NCBI RefSeq assembly: GCF_000410875.1
Contig: NZ_AROI01000027.1
Coordinates: 1-64,000 of the forward strand
Source: Halopseudomonas pelagia CL-AP6
GTDB taxonomy: Bacteria > Pseudomonadota > Gammaproteobacteria > Pseudomonadales > Pseudomonadaceae
Reading direction: 5' to 3'
DNA: 64,000 nucleotides
The notes under the pieces were generated by a model. That model saw only the letters and a program-made list of their open reading frames with translations. It was not told the origin of the DNA and did no database searches. Of the stretch, positions 21,512-29,982 are shown piece after piece (the stretch's first letter is position 1; every line of letters begins with the position of its first letter). The translations under genes were made by a program, and so were the position numbers.

Positions 21512-23064
21512 GCCTCCAGCTCCTCACCTTCAATCTCCGCGACAATTGCATCAATTTCAGCGCGCAACTGGTCGATTCGGGCCACTGTGGTTTTAAGCTC
21601 GGTATTAAGCTGGATGATATCCACCTGCTCGCGCATGTCCTTGGCTTGTACATAGCTGCTGACCGACAGGTTGTAGTCGTTGGCGGCGACTTCTTCGACC
21701 GGCACCGAGCGGGCGAAATGCTCAAGGTTGGCCTTGCTGTCGAAGGCCTGCATGATCTGTTCGATATGCGCATCTGTGAGGAGGTTGTTGTTGGTTTCCT
21801 TTTTGAACAGGGCGCTGGCGTCGATGAACTGGGTGGTGGTGTCGGTTTTGTGTTTGCTCAGTACCAGAATGTTCACGGCGATGGTGGTGCCAAAAAACAG
21901 GTTGGGTGCCAGTGAGATCACGCTTTCAACGTAATTGTTGTCCACCAGGTATTGGCGGATTTTCTGTTCGGCGCCGCCGCGGTAGAAAATGCCGGGAAAG
22001 CATACAATGGCCGCACGACCCTTGCTTGAAAGGTAACTGAGTGCATGCAACACAAAGGCAAAGTCGGCCTTGGACTTGGGCGCCAGCACGCCGGCCGGAG
22101 CAAAGCGGTCGTCGTTAATCAGGGTCGGGTCATCCGAGCCGATCCATTTCACCGAATAGGGCGGATTGGAGACGATGGCATCGAAGGGCTTGTCATCGCC
22201 AAAGTGTGGCTCTTTTAACGTATCGCCCAGCTGGATATTGAACTTGTCGTAGTTGATGTTGTGCAAAAACATGTTCATCCGCGCCAGGTTGTAGGTGGTG
22301 TGGTTGAGTTCCTGCCCGTAGAAGCCGTCTTCGATAATGTGGGCGTCGAAATGTTTTTTCGCTTGCAGCAACAGTGAACCCGAGCCGGCGGCCGGATCGT
22401 AGATCTTGTTGACAGTGGTTTGCTTGTGCATGGCGAGCATAGCAATCAGCTTTGACACATGCTGCGGGGTAAAGAACTCGCCGCCAGATTTGCCAGCGTT
22501 GGCGGCGTAGTTGGAAATCAGAAATTCGTAGGCATCACCAAACAGTTCGTTTTCATTGTCTTCAAACTGGCCAATCTCCAGTCCGGCCACACCTTTGAGT
22601 ACGGCGGCCAGACGGGTATTTTTGTCCTTGACGGTATTGCCGAGACGGTTGCTGGTGGTATCAAAATCGGCAAACAGGCCCTTGATGTCGCCCTCGGACG
22701 GGTAGCCGTTGGCTGAACGTTCGATAGCGGCGAAGATGGAGGCCAGGTCCGTGTTCAGGAGTTCATTGCTGTGGGCATTTTTTGCCACTGTGGCAAACAG
22801 CTGGCTGGGGTAGATGAAGTAGCCCTTGGTCTTGATGGCGTCGTCCTTGATTTCAGGGCTGATGACGCTGTCAGGTAGCTCGGCATAGTCAACGCTTTCG
22901 TCACCGGCTTCGATATAACTGGCAAAGTTCTCGCTGATAAAACGGTAGAACAGGGTGCCCAGCACGTACTGCTTGAAGTCCCAGCCGTCCACGGCGCCGC
23001 GGACATCGTTGGCAATGGCCCAAATCTGGCGTTGGAGGGCGGCGCGTTGTTGGGTGCTGGTCAT
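21508..23064 (-). CDS. hsdM: Type I restriction-modification methyltransferase subunit
   Basis: 518 aa from the ATG at 23064 ([15 protein letters not shown]); an upstream ATG at 23127 would add 21 residues without family character. Motif X region GEFFTP at 195-200, AdoMet motif I DPAAGSGS at 223-230 and catalytic NPPY at 300-303 define an N6-adenine methylase. HsdM pairs with HsdS to protect host sites and with HsdR to cut foreign DNA. It heads the operon hsdM-hsdS-prrC-rhuM-hsdR. Confidence 0.95.
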   Translation of the reverse strand: MTSTQQRAALQRQIWAIANDVRGAVDGWDFKQYVLGTLFYRFISENFASYIEAGDESVDYAELPDSVISPEIKDDAIKTKGYFIYPSQLFATVAKNAHSNELLNTDLASIFAAIERSANGYPSEGDIKGLFADFDTTSNRLGNTVKDKNTRLAAVLKGVAGLEIGQFEDNENELFGDAYEFLISNYAANAGKSGGEFFTPQHVSKLIAMLAMHKQTTVNKIYDPAAGSGSLLLQAKKHFDAHIIEDGFYGQELNHTTYNLARMNMFLHNINYDKFNIQLGDTLKEPHFGDDKPFDAIVSNPPYSVKWIGSDDPTLINDDRFAPAGVLAPKSKADFAFVLHALSYLSSKGRAAIVCFPGIFYRGGAEQKIRQYLVDNNYVESVISLAPNLFFGTTIAVNILVLSKHKTDTTTQFIDASALFKKETNNNLLTDAHIEQIMQAFDSKANLEHFARSVPVEEVAANDYNLSVSSYVQAKDMREQVDIIQLNTELKTTVARIDQLRAEIDAIVAEIEGEELEA

Positions 23065-23907
23065 GTAAGTCTTGTTCCCTAAGCTGTATGCATTGCAAGG
23101 TGTTGGAGGTTTTATGTTCACAGGCATTGTAACCAGCGCTGAGCGTTTGGACAGTCGTCTTTAGCATCCCATCGCACTGTTTACCGCCTAACAGCCTGAT
23201 TCGAGGGTCTAATTGCGTAAAATCCGCAATTAGCCAGTACACGCGCTGCATACTTCTTGTGATACTGAGATGGTTTCAAACCCGAGGTGACCGTTGAGTC
23301 GGTAAGTAAGGTCCCAGCGAGGATCAATTTTAACCGATGAAAACGCCTGGGACGGAAGACGTTGCAAGAAGAGTCTTCATGAGTGAGCGTTGCACTTATG
23401 TGTTGAATTCAGGCGGGAATAATTATCGAGACCAGTTAGTAACAGCCGGGTTGCTGGATTGCCACGTAGTTGCCGGAGTGTTCGTTGCTCGCGTTTCGTG
23501 AGTCGCATTATGCGACAAGAAGCAGCGAGACGAAGGTGCATTCATGGGAGGATACCAATCAGTCCAGCTGAAGCAGATTCGCATGTAGCGCTTCGGTTTC
23601 AGGTTGTTGGTGATCTCTGAGTCTCATTAAGCGACTTCAGTTTAGTCAACCTGGAGTCGGCTTTGATGGGTCAGTATTAATCCTGCGGTGATAGTAGAGC
23701 ACTCGTATCGATTCAGATTACTGATTAGAGGTAGCCATGCATGCATGGAATAAAAGCTTTGTTTGATGTCAAAAGTAGCCGCTTCGCGAATGGGCGTTGG
23801 CAAAATCGCTCGTATTACTCGCGCTTTTTTGGCCATTTCGCACATCACTGAAGTCGGCTCACCTACGTTCGCCACCTTGCTCGTGATGGTGCGAATGTCC
23901 ACAACGC

Positions 23908-23934
23908 CCCCATACTCGATTATCGAGTATGGGG
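23908..23934. repeat. Perfect 12-bp inverted repeat with 3-nt loop
   Basis: CCCCATACTCGA (23908-23919), loop TTA, then TCGAGTATGGGG (23923-23934). It lies 170 bp beyond the stop of the last tyrosine recombinase. No U-tract follows directly, so a plain terminator is less likely than a protein-binding or recombination site. Confidence 0.7.
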
Positions 23935-23942
23935 CAGAGCAA

Positions 23943-23968
23943 GGCGTACCCGATGAATCGAGTACGCC
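23943..23968. repeat. Second inverted repeat beside the first, sharing an ATCGAGTA core
   Basis: GGCGTAC (23943-23949) pairs with GTACGCC (23962-23968); inside it CGAT (23951-23954) pairs with ATCG (23957-23960). The 8-mer ATCGAGTA occurs in both hairpins. TTGTTTTG follows within 15 bp, so it could also end a plus-strand transcript. Confidence 0.55.
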
Positions 23969-24103
23969 TCCGTTGTTTTGACATCAAATCTTAGCCGGAG
24001 ACGGCGTTGCCGCTCCGAAGTAACGACCTGGCTGTGGTGCGCATCTAGCTGCTGCCAGCCGAGGCGCCATCCTGATAGGCAGGCGAATATAGCTGCTTCA
24101 GCC

Positions 24104-24997
24104 CTAATGGTTGGGCGCGCCACCATTAGGGCGATAGACCATGGCTTCAAACCGACGCTTTCCAGCTGGTTTGACCTTATCTCTAACTTTATCAAGCTGG
24201 GCATCCTGCGCGGGCAACACTTTGATAGCGGATGGGTTTCCACGTCTCCTGTCTCCGTAGACAGACACCGAGGTGGTAGATTGATGGCCCATGATATAAG
24301 CCACTGCCCTAGCGTCTTGGCCTGAAGCTTTCAAATTGGATCCCACCTGGTGCCTCATCGAGTAAAGCGTTGGTGTCGCACTACGACGAGGCCACAGCTT
24401 GACACCTTCGTCGCGAAGCCGATGACGAATTGCGTCCATAGTCTTGCCTGACTCATTCAGGATCATTAAACAGGTTTCGATTATCGATAGCGAACCTGGG
24501 TCTTCCACTGCCAAGAGCCGATCAGCACCTCTGGTACCAGCGTGACTTTTCTTGGCACCGAGAATTACAATAATGCCATCTTTAACTGTCAGATTTCGGA
24601 GCTCTACAGGTCGTGCTCCTGTGAATTTAATTAATGTTAGCGCGGCCCACTCTTCGTGGTGCTGCTTGTCGAGGAGATGTGCAGAGATCACAGCATAATC
24701 CTCATCCGAAAAATATTTTGCCTTTGGCCGCTTCGCCTTTTGCCTCAATGGACTACCTGGCGCGGTGACGGGATTGACTAATTTAAGGATCGACTGCGCC
24801 GCTTCTGAATATCCACGCTCAGTTAAATCAAAAGCCAGCGCATTCTTTAGTCTCCGGAAATAAGCAATGCTGAAAGTGGGAGAAAGCTCCTCAAGCCTCC
24901 CCATTATTCTTTGGCTGGTCAGTTCCTTACCTTTCATATAGTGAGTAAAAAAGTGCGAGCATAGCTTTCTATAAGCTGTTTTTGTTGATTCTTGCAT
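24104..24997 (-). CDS. Tyrosine recombinase (297 aa), third of a trio
   Basis: Phage-integrase fold: Arg I in FTGARPVELRNL, box II YSMRHQVGSNL, box III GHQSTTSVSVYGD with the conserved GH and a candidate nucleophile Tyr. In box II the usual first His or Lys is Tyr (YSMRH instead of HxLRH), so activity may be altered. The N-terminal half resembles a SAM-like core-binding domain. It is transcribed in the same direction as two other recombinases upstream (26390-25134 and 28915-26537). I do not recognise the exact subfamily. Confidence 0.8.
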   Translation of the reverse strand: MQESTKTAYRKLCSHFFTHYMKGKELTSQRIMGRLEELSPTFSIAYFRRLKNALAFDLTERGYSEAAQSILKLVNPVTAPGSPLRQKAKRPKAKYFSDEDYAVISAHLLDKQHHEEWAALTLIKFTGARPVELRNLTVKDGIIVILGAKKSHAGTRGADRLLAVEDPGSLSIIETCLMILNESGKTMDAIRHRLRDEGVKLWPRRSATPTLYSMRHQVGSNLKASGQDARAVAYIMGHQSTTSVSVYGDRRRGNPSAIKVLPAQDAQLDKVRDKVKPAGKRRFEAMVYRPNGGAPNH

Positions 24998-25133
24998 GTT
25001 GTCACCTGTTGTTATTGTTTTATGGTTTAAAGTGAGTTTTATATTTTGTTATTGAATGGCGCTTTGAAAGATGTTAAGTCTCAAATTTTGGCGTGGCTAT
25101 CTGGATCTGCCGCCAACAAATGAGAAAGCCGTT

Positions 25134-26390
25134 TCATGAAATAACTTTTGGTCTGCCGCGCTTACGGCGCCCAGCTTGGCTCATGAGAATGAGTCTGTAA
25201 TTGAGCCAGCTTATGTGACTCATATCGATCTTGTAAGCAAGGCCAAGTTCAAGTTGCTCTAGCATGCATATACTGAGGGGTTTTGAAAGATAATGTTTTT
25301 CTGTGATATCTGATGAACCATTGCGGTGACCTAATAAGTAACCGATAGTGCTAGCAGGAATGCCAGAGGCTTCCAAGCGCAGCGCAAACGTGCGCCTGAA
25401 ACTTTTGAAACTCCAGCCACCATCACGAGTATGTGGACAGTGCTCACCAATATACCCAGCACCGGTACTGGGGCCGCAGAAAAACCGGCTCGGGTTGCGA
25501 GAATAGAGGTGGGTTGGATCGTACGACAGTTCAGGAAATAGCAGAGCGTCTTCACCTTCCGCTTGGCGTCGCTCTAGTACGAAGTCCATAAAGCCAATTC
25601 CTTTCAAGGCAGAGCAAATGGGTATTTCTCTGCGTGACTGCTCGTTCTTTATTGATTTGTGAAAACCATTATCGTTGATGCTGATCAGGTCAATGCCGTG
25701 TTTGTCCTGAACAATGTCGCGGATGCGCAGTTGGCATAGCTCGTTCAAACGACCGCCAGTGAGCAAGGCCAGTGGCATCAGCCAGAAGCGATAAGAATGG
25801 GCGTCGTGATCTACCTTTCTAGCAGTCTGGTAAGGCCAGCCAGCAAATAAGGAAGTGAGGTCGGCGTCAGAAAAGGGTTTGGAAACCTGCGATTTCTTGG
25901 TCCGCGTTGCGGTGATCCTGATGGGCTTGGAAATCAGGTTGTCGCTGAACGCCTCATTTGCTAAGCGGTTGAACAGGCGATAATAAGTTTCAACGTTGGT
26001 CCCTTGGCTCGCAGAATGCTGGTTTTTTCGCAGCATCGCAGGCAGTTCAGCTTTTAAAGTACGTGCAGCCTGCTCGTCCAGTTCACTCACCTTCATCTCA
26101 GGTCTGTCACCGGTCAGCGCAGTGGTGAGCTTTCTAAAGCGCGAGGTGATCATCGACTTTGATTTTGCAGAATAAGGTGTTTCCAGCAAAAATCGGTTTA
26201 GTACAGTCTCGATATAGGCTGAGAGAAGTGGAGAGTTTTTATTTCTATTGACGGACTCTATAACGGCCGATAAATGCGTCAAAGCAATGTTAAGACTTTC
26301 TTCATGTCCTGGTTCGCAAACCAGGCGTAATCCGGTTGAGACCGGTATTGTTATTATAGTATTCACGACAACTCCTAGTGGGTGAGTCAT
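25134..26390 (-). CDS. Tyrosine recombinase (418 aa), second of a trio
   Basis: Catalytic-domain motifs: Arg I in TGGRLNELCQLRI, box II FKSFRRTFALRLE and box III LLGHRNGSSDITEKHYLSK with GH and Tyr. Box II has Lys and Arg where His and His are commonest (KSFRR); Lys is tolerated at the first position in some recombinases. It lies between the 807-aa and 297-aa recombinases with gaps of 146 and 136 bp, so the genes do not overlap as they do in classical RIT elements. Confidence 0.85.
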   Translation of the reverse strand: MTHPLGVVVNTIITIPVSTGLRLVCEPGHEESLNIALTHLSAVIESVNRNKNSPLLSAYIETVLNRFLLETPYSAKSKSMITSRFRKLTTALTGDRPEMKVSELDEQAARTLKAELPAMLRKNQHSASQGTNVETYYRLFNRLANEAFSDNLISKPIRITATRTKKSQVSKPFSDADLTSLFAGWPYQTARKVDHDAHSYRFWLMPLALLTGGRLNELCQLRIRDIVQDKHGIDLISINDNGFHKSIKNEQSRREIPICSALKGIGFMDFVLERRQAEGEDALLFPELSYDPTHLYSRNPSRFFCGPSTGAGYIGEHCPHTRDGGWSFKSFRRTFALRLEASGIPASTIGYLLGHRNGSSDITEKHYLSKPLSICMLEQLELGLAYKIDMSHISWLNYRLILMSQAGRRKRGRPKVIS

Positions 26391-26480
26391 CAGAATACAA
26401 GCTTATGTTTGTTTGTAAACTAGACAGCGAGCTGTTTTCGGTTATGTTTTAAATCGGTGGTTTATTGACAAGTTGCCAAT

Positions 26481-26521
26481 ATTTACAATACAGGCGAGTT
26501 GCTTTCGCCTGTATTGTAAAT
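26481..26521. repeat. Perfect 17-bp inverted repeat between two recombinase genes
   Basis: The arm at 26481-26497 (ATTTACAATACAGGCGA) and the arm at 26505-26521 are exact inverted copies around the 7-nt loop GTTGCTT. It starts 16 bp after the stop of the 807-aa recombinase gene. There is no oligo-U run after the stem on either strand. It could stabilise mRNA, attenuate read-through into the next gene, or be a recombinase binding site. Confidence 0.8.
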
Positions 26522-26536
26522 GTCTGGCTAAATTAA

Positions 26537-28915
26537 TCAGTCGATACTTCTACGCGGTCTCCCTGTCCGAAACACGCCCTGTAGTTTTTGTAGCGCAAGA
26601 TAGTTTTTGTAATGTATATGTTTGAGCGAGACGCCATAGTCGACTTTATCGATTTCTTCCTTTAGTACCGCAGCTGGATAAACATCACCATAACCGCCGG
26701 TGGTTGTCTTGTCGGCGTGGCCGACTAGAGTTTTAACGATCAGCATGTCTAGTTTTTGTCTCCGGAACTGCTGGATAAACGTGTGTCTTAAGCCATGGAA
26801 TGTGAGGTGGTCATCACCGAGACCGCATAACCCAAGGTATCCTGTGCTACTTGCGCCCACAAACCATTTGGACGCTACATGGCTCGTGGCAAGCGTGGAG
26901 GATGTCGTCAGGTTGTCGAACAGTTGCGCAGTTGGGCCTTTAACGGCCGCTCGTCTGCTTTCAACGAACTCAAGAAAGCCCATGCTCAGCAGAGCATGAT
27001 GCAAGGGGACCAGTCGATCCGACTCCTGTGTTTTGAGCTGCCTGTCGCCTGTGCGGCTGATGTGGATGACCCAAACCTGTTCCTCCATACGCACATCCGC
27101 TAGCTGTAATTGGCACAGCTCGGCGAGTCGGCACCCCGTGTAAAGACCGAGTAATGGGAGCCAGAATTTAAAGTCATCCAGCCGCCACTTGGGCGCGGTA
27201 TCAAGCGTCAGAGAGGGGCCTTTCAAAAGCGCCTCGACCTGTCCTGGACTGTAAGTGCGCTTGCGAGGCGCTTCCGCTCCTTTGATCTTGAATACGAGAT
27301 TGTGGGCGAGGTCAGTTTTTAGAAGATCGTGGTCGTGCGCGTGGCGGAATACAGCTCTGATGAGCTCGAAAAACTTTTTGGTTGTTCGCGGGTTGAGCGA
27401 TTCGACAGTTGGATCGTCCATTAGCTGGGCGAGGGGAGCATGTCGCAGCGTCTTTAGCTTGTTCCGGTTTTTTGGATAGCTACGGATGCGTTCGCGTAGT
27501 GCGACGATGTCAGCTCTTGTCAGAGTATTGATAGTGCGATGCCCGCCAAGCAGCTCGCACATGGCCTCAAGCCTAGCGTGGACCGAGATACGGGTCCTGG
27601 GGTTTCTCCATGCACCCTCTCGAAGCTGTGTCGACTCAAAGTGATCGACCAGTTGAGATACTGTCATGCTGTCCGGGTCCGGCGTTGCCGGACTAACTAC
27701 AGAAAAGGAGCCACTGACATCAGCCAGCAACTCTTCCAGCTTCTGTCGCTTTTCTTCCGGAAGAATACTGCCCAGCGCGGTCAACAGAGCAATTGCTGCT
27801 GGATCGAGCGCATCCTGCTTAGGTTGGAGATCCCGTTGCCTCGAGGTCGAAACCTGAGGCAATGCTTTTACTGGAGGAAGCGCGCTTGTCGTTAGCCTGA
27901 CAACTTCGCTCATCTCTTCCATGGCCTTTTTATACGCGTCGCTCCCGCATTCGCTATGACAGTGGCGAAGCAGAATGGAATCGAAGCGGTGGCCGAGGCG
28001 CATGTATAAAAGATAAGCGAGAATGGGACTGGTGGTCTGGAGCGATAACTCAAAATCAATCTTTTTCGAGCGGCCCGCGCGCATCTGTTCCTGAGCCAGG
28101 ATAAATTCACCAGATGCCTTTTGTCTGAGGCTGACTTTGTCCAGAACGCGCATCGGGTTGCGCGATGTGTTCATGCTGATATGCATATTGAGCGCAGTCA
28201 GTGACTGCGGCAGCCACGAGGGAAGATAGCCTAGGCCTAGCCCTTTGTCAGGTCGGGCATAGCTCAGGTACTCATACAGTGCCATCAGAACAAAAGCGCC
28301 ATCCCAACTTCCATTGATGGACAGCTGCGGGTCGAGTTGTTCCAGAAGGCTAATTGCCGTGAGAATGTAAGCTGCGGCGTTGTGGGCGGCGTCTTCGTCG
28401 GAGGTGCCCAGCGGCCAGTCGAGGCGATGCCAGTCAAACCGGCTGAGCGATTTGAGTTTCGAGCTAGGTTCAAGCATGAAGACGAGCTCACCAGTCTGAT
28501 AGGTCCTGAATAGGACGGCCTCGTTTTCAGAAAGCTGCGCAAGGCGCTCATTTCCCTTTTTCATGCTCATCCGTGCGAGTTGTGCAGGATGGGGTAAAGT
28601 GTCCCAGATTTTTTTGCCGAGCTTCAGGTGCGAGCCGACGGTCTTGTGCAGAAGCTCAAGCATATTGACGAGCTTGTCGATTTCCGCAGGTTCCGGCGTG
28701 TGAGGCACTTTATCCAAAGATTTGAGTGACTGGTCCAGGTAGGCACACAGCTGGCGTGCCAATGGTTCATCGCGGCCCAGAGACCAACGTAGTTGGCGCG
28801 GAAGTGCCGGGTGCTTGGCAAAGCGTTTGGGGAGGGTGTAATAAAACTGGAAGCCTGCGTCTTCGGAGAAGATCAGGTGAAGCTGTCGTGCTGAGGATTT
28901 CCTGCTGTAGGACAT
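26537..28915 (-). CDS. Large tyrosine recombinase (about 792 aa), first of a trio
   Basis: The C-terminal catalytic domain is complete: Arg I in YTGCRLAELCQLQL, box II FHGLRHTFIQQ (the canonical HxLRH) and box III VGHADKTTTGGYGD. About 400 residues of unassigned N-terminal sequence precede a core-binding domain (SQLVDHFESTQLREGAW...). The start MSYSRKSSARQLHLIF (28915) is preferred over a start 15 codons upstream because it matches N-termini of DUF6538-type integrases. Of the three recombinases this one has the best preserved active site. Confidence 0.85.
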   Translation of the reverse strand: MSYSRKSSARQLHLIFSEDAGFQFYYTLPKRFAKHPALPRQLRWSLGRDEPLARQLCAYLDQSLKSLDKVPHTPEPAEIDKLVNMLELLHKTVGSHLKLGKKIWDTLPHPAQLARMSMKKGNERLAQLSENEAVLFRTYQTGELVFMLEPSSKLKSLSRFDWHRLDWPLGTSDEDAAHNAAAYILTAISLLEQLDPQLSINGSWDGAFVLMALYEYLSYARPDKGLGLGYLPSWLPQSLTALNMHISMNTSRNPMRVLDKVSLRQKASGEFILAQEQMRAGRSKKIDFELSLQTTSPILAYLLYMRLGHRFDSILLRHCHSECGSDAYKKAMEEMSEVVRLTTSALPPVKALPQVSTSRQRDLQPKQDALDPAAIALLTALGSILPEEKRQKLEELLADVSGSFSVVSPATPDPDSMTVSQLVDHFESTQLREGAWRNPRTRISVHARLEAMCELLGGHRTINTLTRADIVALRERIRSYPKNRNKLKTLRHAPLAQLMDDPTVESLNPRTTKKFFELIRAVFRHAHDHDLLKTDLAHNLVFKIKGAEAPRKRTYSPGQVEALLKGPSLTLDTAPKWRLDDFKFWLPLLGLYTGCRLAELCQLQLADVRMEEQVWVIHISRTGDRQLKTQESDRLVPLHHALLSMGFLEFVESRRAAVKGPTAQLFDNLTTSSTLATSHVASKWFVGASSTGYLGLCGLGDDHLTFHGLRHTFIQQFRRQKLDMLIVKTLVGHADKTTTGGYGDVYPAAVLKEEIDKVDYGVSLKHIHYKNYLALQKLQGVFRTGRPRRSID

Positions 28916-28976
28916 GGTGGCATACCTTTGTGAGATCAGAGTGGGACTCTGAGCACACACCTACCACCGGTATTAC

Positions 28977-29007
28977 CACCAACCCCTTGTTTTGCAAGGG
29001 ATTGGTG
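28977..29007. repeat. Hairpin upstream of the large recombinase gene
   Basis: CCCTTG (28984-28989) and CAAGGG (28995-29000) form a stem around TTTTG, extended by CACCA/TGGTG outside a 2-nt internal loop. It lies between the helical-protein gene and the 807-aa frame on the minus strand, about 60-90 bp before the recombinase start. It could act as a transcription or translation control element. No U-tract makes it a certain terminator. Confidence 0.45.
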
Positions 29008-29154
29008 TCTTAATTGGTGGGCCGGGGTAATCTGAACAGGGTCATTAATGTACTGATTTTAATAGAATTTGGCGGGTTCAGTTTTCGCTTGGAATACCTT
29101 TTGGAATCTGAATCTGTGATTGGCAAGGGGGTGGTGCCTTGTGATGCAGCAATT

Positions 29155-29820
29155 CTAACCGGGAATTGAACTGAGAACCTTCGTTTGCTTCTTCACATCT
29201 CGTTGAATGATACGAAGTTTCTCATTGACCTGTTCATCAAGCTCCTCGATTTCGCCGTCGAATGGCGGTGCGTCACTATCCATTGATGTCTTCCACATCT
29301 CTAGCGCGAGAATGTGTGAGCGTAGCTGCTTATGCAGTTCGTCTACCTCTAGGTTCTTTATTTTGAGCTGGTGCTGCAAGCCCAGGTGCTCGTAGGTCCA
29401 CTGTTCTATTTGTTTTTTGTGCTCGAACATCCATTTTTCTCGAGCTTCTGCCAGGGCTTCAGGGGTATTGATCAGCAATATTGAGACGGTCTCGGATGGG
29501 CTTTTTCCAATTTTTCTTGTGAGCTCATCCAGGGCCCTACAGGCTTCTAGGGAGAGGTTGAATCTCTTCTCTTTGTTTTTTTTCTGTGAGCGGCGTTGCC
29601 TTAAATTATTCTGTAGACGTGTAATTATTTTGCTGCATTTATTTTTTTGTAGGGCGTTAACCCACGCCTCTACGGTTCTGCGTACATTAGCTTTTTCGGT
29701 CAACTGGATGCCTGTATTTTTGATGCAGCTCCACTCCAGATCGTTCGCTCGCCTTTTCAGGTATTCTGTAGCGTAATAGCACTCATTCTCATCCCTAAGC
29801 CACTCAATCTGCTCAGTCAC
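29155..29820 (-). CDS. Hypothetical helical DNA-binding-like protein associated with the recombinases
   Basis: 221 aa, strongly charged. A basic middle region (QNNLRQRRSQKKNKEKRFNL) leads into a ribbon-helix-helix-like stretch (LEACRALDELTRKIGKSPSETVSILL). Residues about 130-215 are predicted coiled coil (HKKQIEQW...LKIKNLEVDELHKQL). It is the first gene of the recombinase set and divergent from a winged-helix gene. Tn554-like elements also pair recombinases with a small helical TnpC; a similar accessory role is inference only. Confidence 0.55.
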   Translation of the reverse strand: MTEQIEWLRDENECYYATEYLKRRANDLEWSCIKNTGIQLTEKANVRRTVEAWVNALQKNKCSKIITRLQNNLRQRRSQKKNKEKRFNLSLEACRALDELTRKIGKSPSETVSILLINTPEALAEAREKWMFEHKKQIEQWTYEHLGLQHQLKIKNLEVDELHKQLRSHILALEMWKTSMDSDAPPFDGEIEELDEQVNEKLRIIQRDVKKQTKVLSSIPG

Positions 29821-29896
29821 TTACTGCTCCTCGACATGCCGGATACCACTGCTTTTCTAGGGATTTAGTTTCCATTGGTTGCTTTTCCAGTATAGC

Positions 29897-29932
29897 GTTA
29901 TACATAACGTTATCCATAATGCTATACATAAC
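29897..29932. promoter_or_regulatory. Three 12-bp tandem repeats in a divergent promoter region (iterons or operators)
   Basis: GTTATACATAAC, GTTATCCATAAT and GCTATACATAAC follow each other without spacing. Each unit is itself near-palindromic (GTTAT...ATAAC). They lie between the divergent starts of the helical-protein gene (29820) and the 443-aa winged-helix gene (29983), which makes them likely binding sites for one of those proteins. They could be operators or replication iterons. Confidence 0.75.
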
Positions 29933-29982
29933 TGTTTTTATAAAATACCCTATCTGGAAAGGGGATAAGTGGCGATCTATCC

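Larger units (their letters stand above)
23065..24103. other. 1-kb non-coding stretch with inverted repeats between restriction operon and recombinases
   Basis: No believable gene. It must hold the hsdM promoter, which I could not place confidently. It contains a 15-bp palindrome at 23502-23516 (GTCGCAT-T-ATGCGAC, with a related half CATTAAGCGAC near 23626) and two adjacent hairpins at 23908-23968 (listed separately). Its position at the end of a recombinase cluster makes it a candidate place for an attachment site. Confidence 0.4.

Noticed and set aside
24104..28960. Classical RIT (recombinase in trio) element
   Set aside because: RIT genes normally overlap and are 300-420 codons each; here gaps exceed 130 bp and one protein is about 800 aa. 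Flanking RIT-type inverted repeats were not found.
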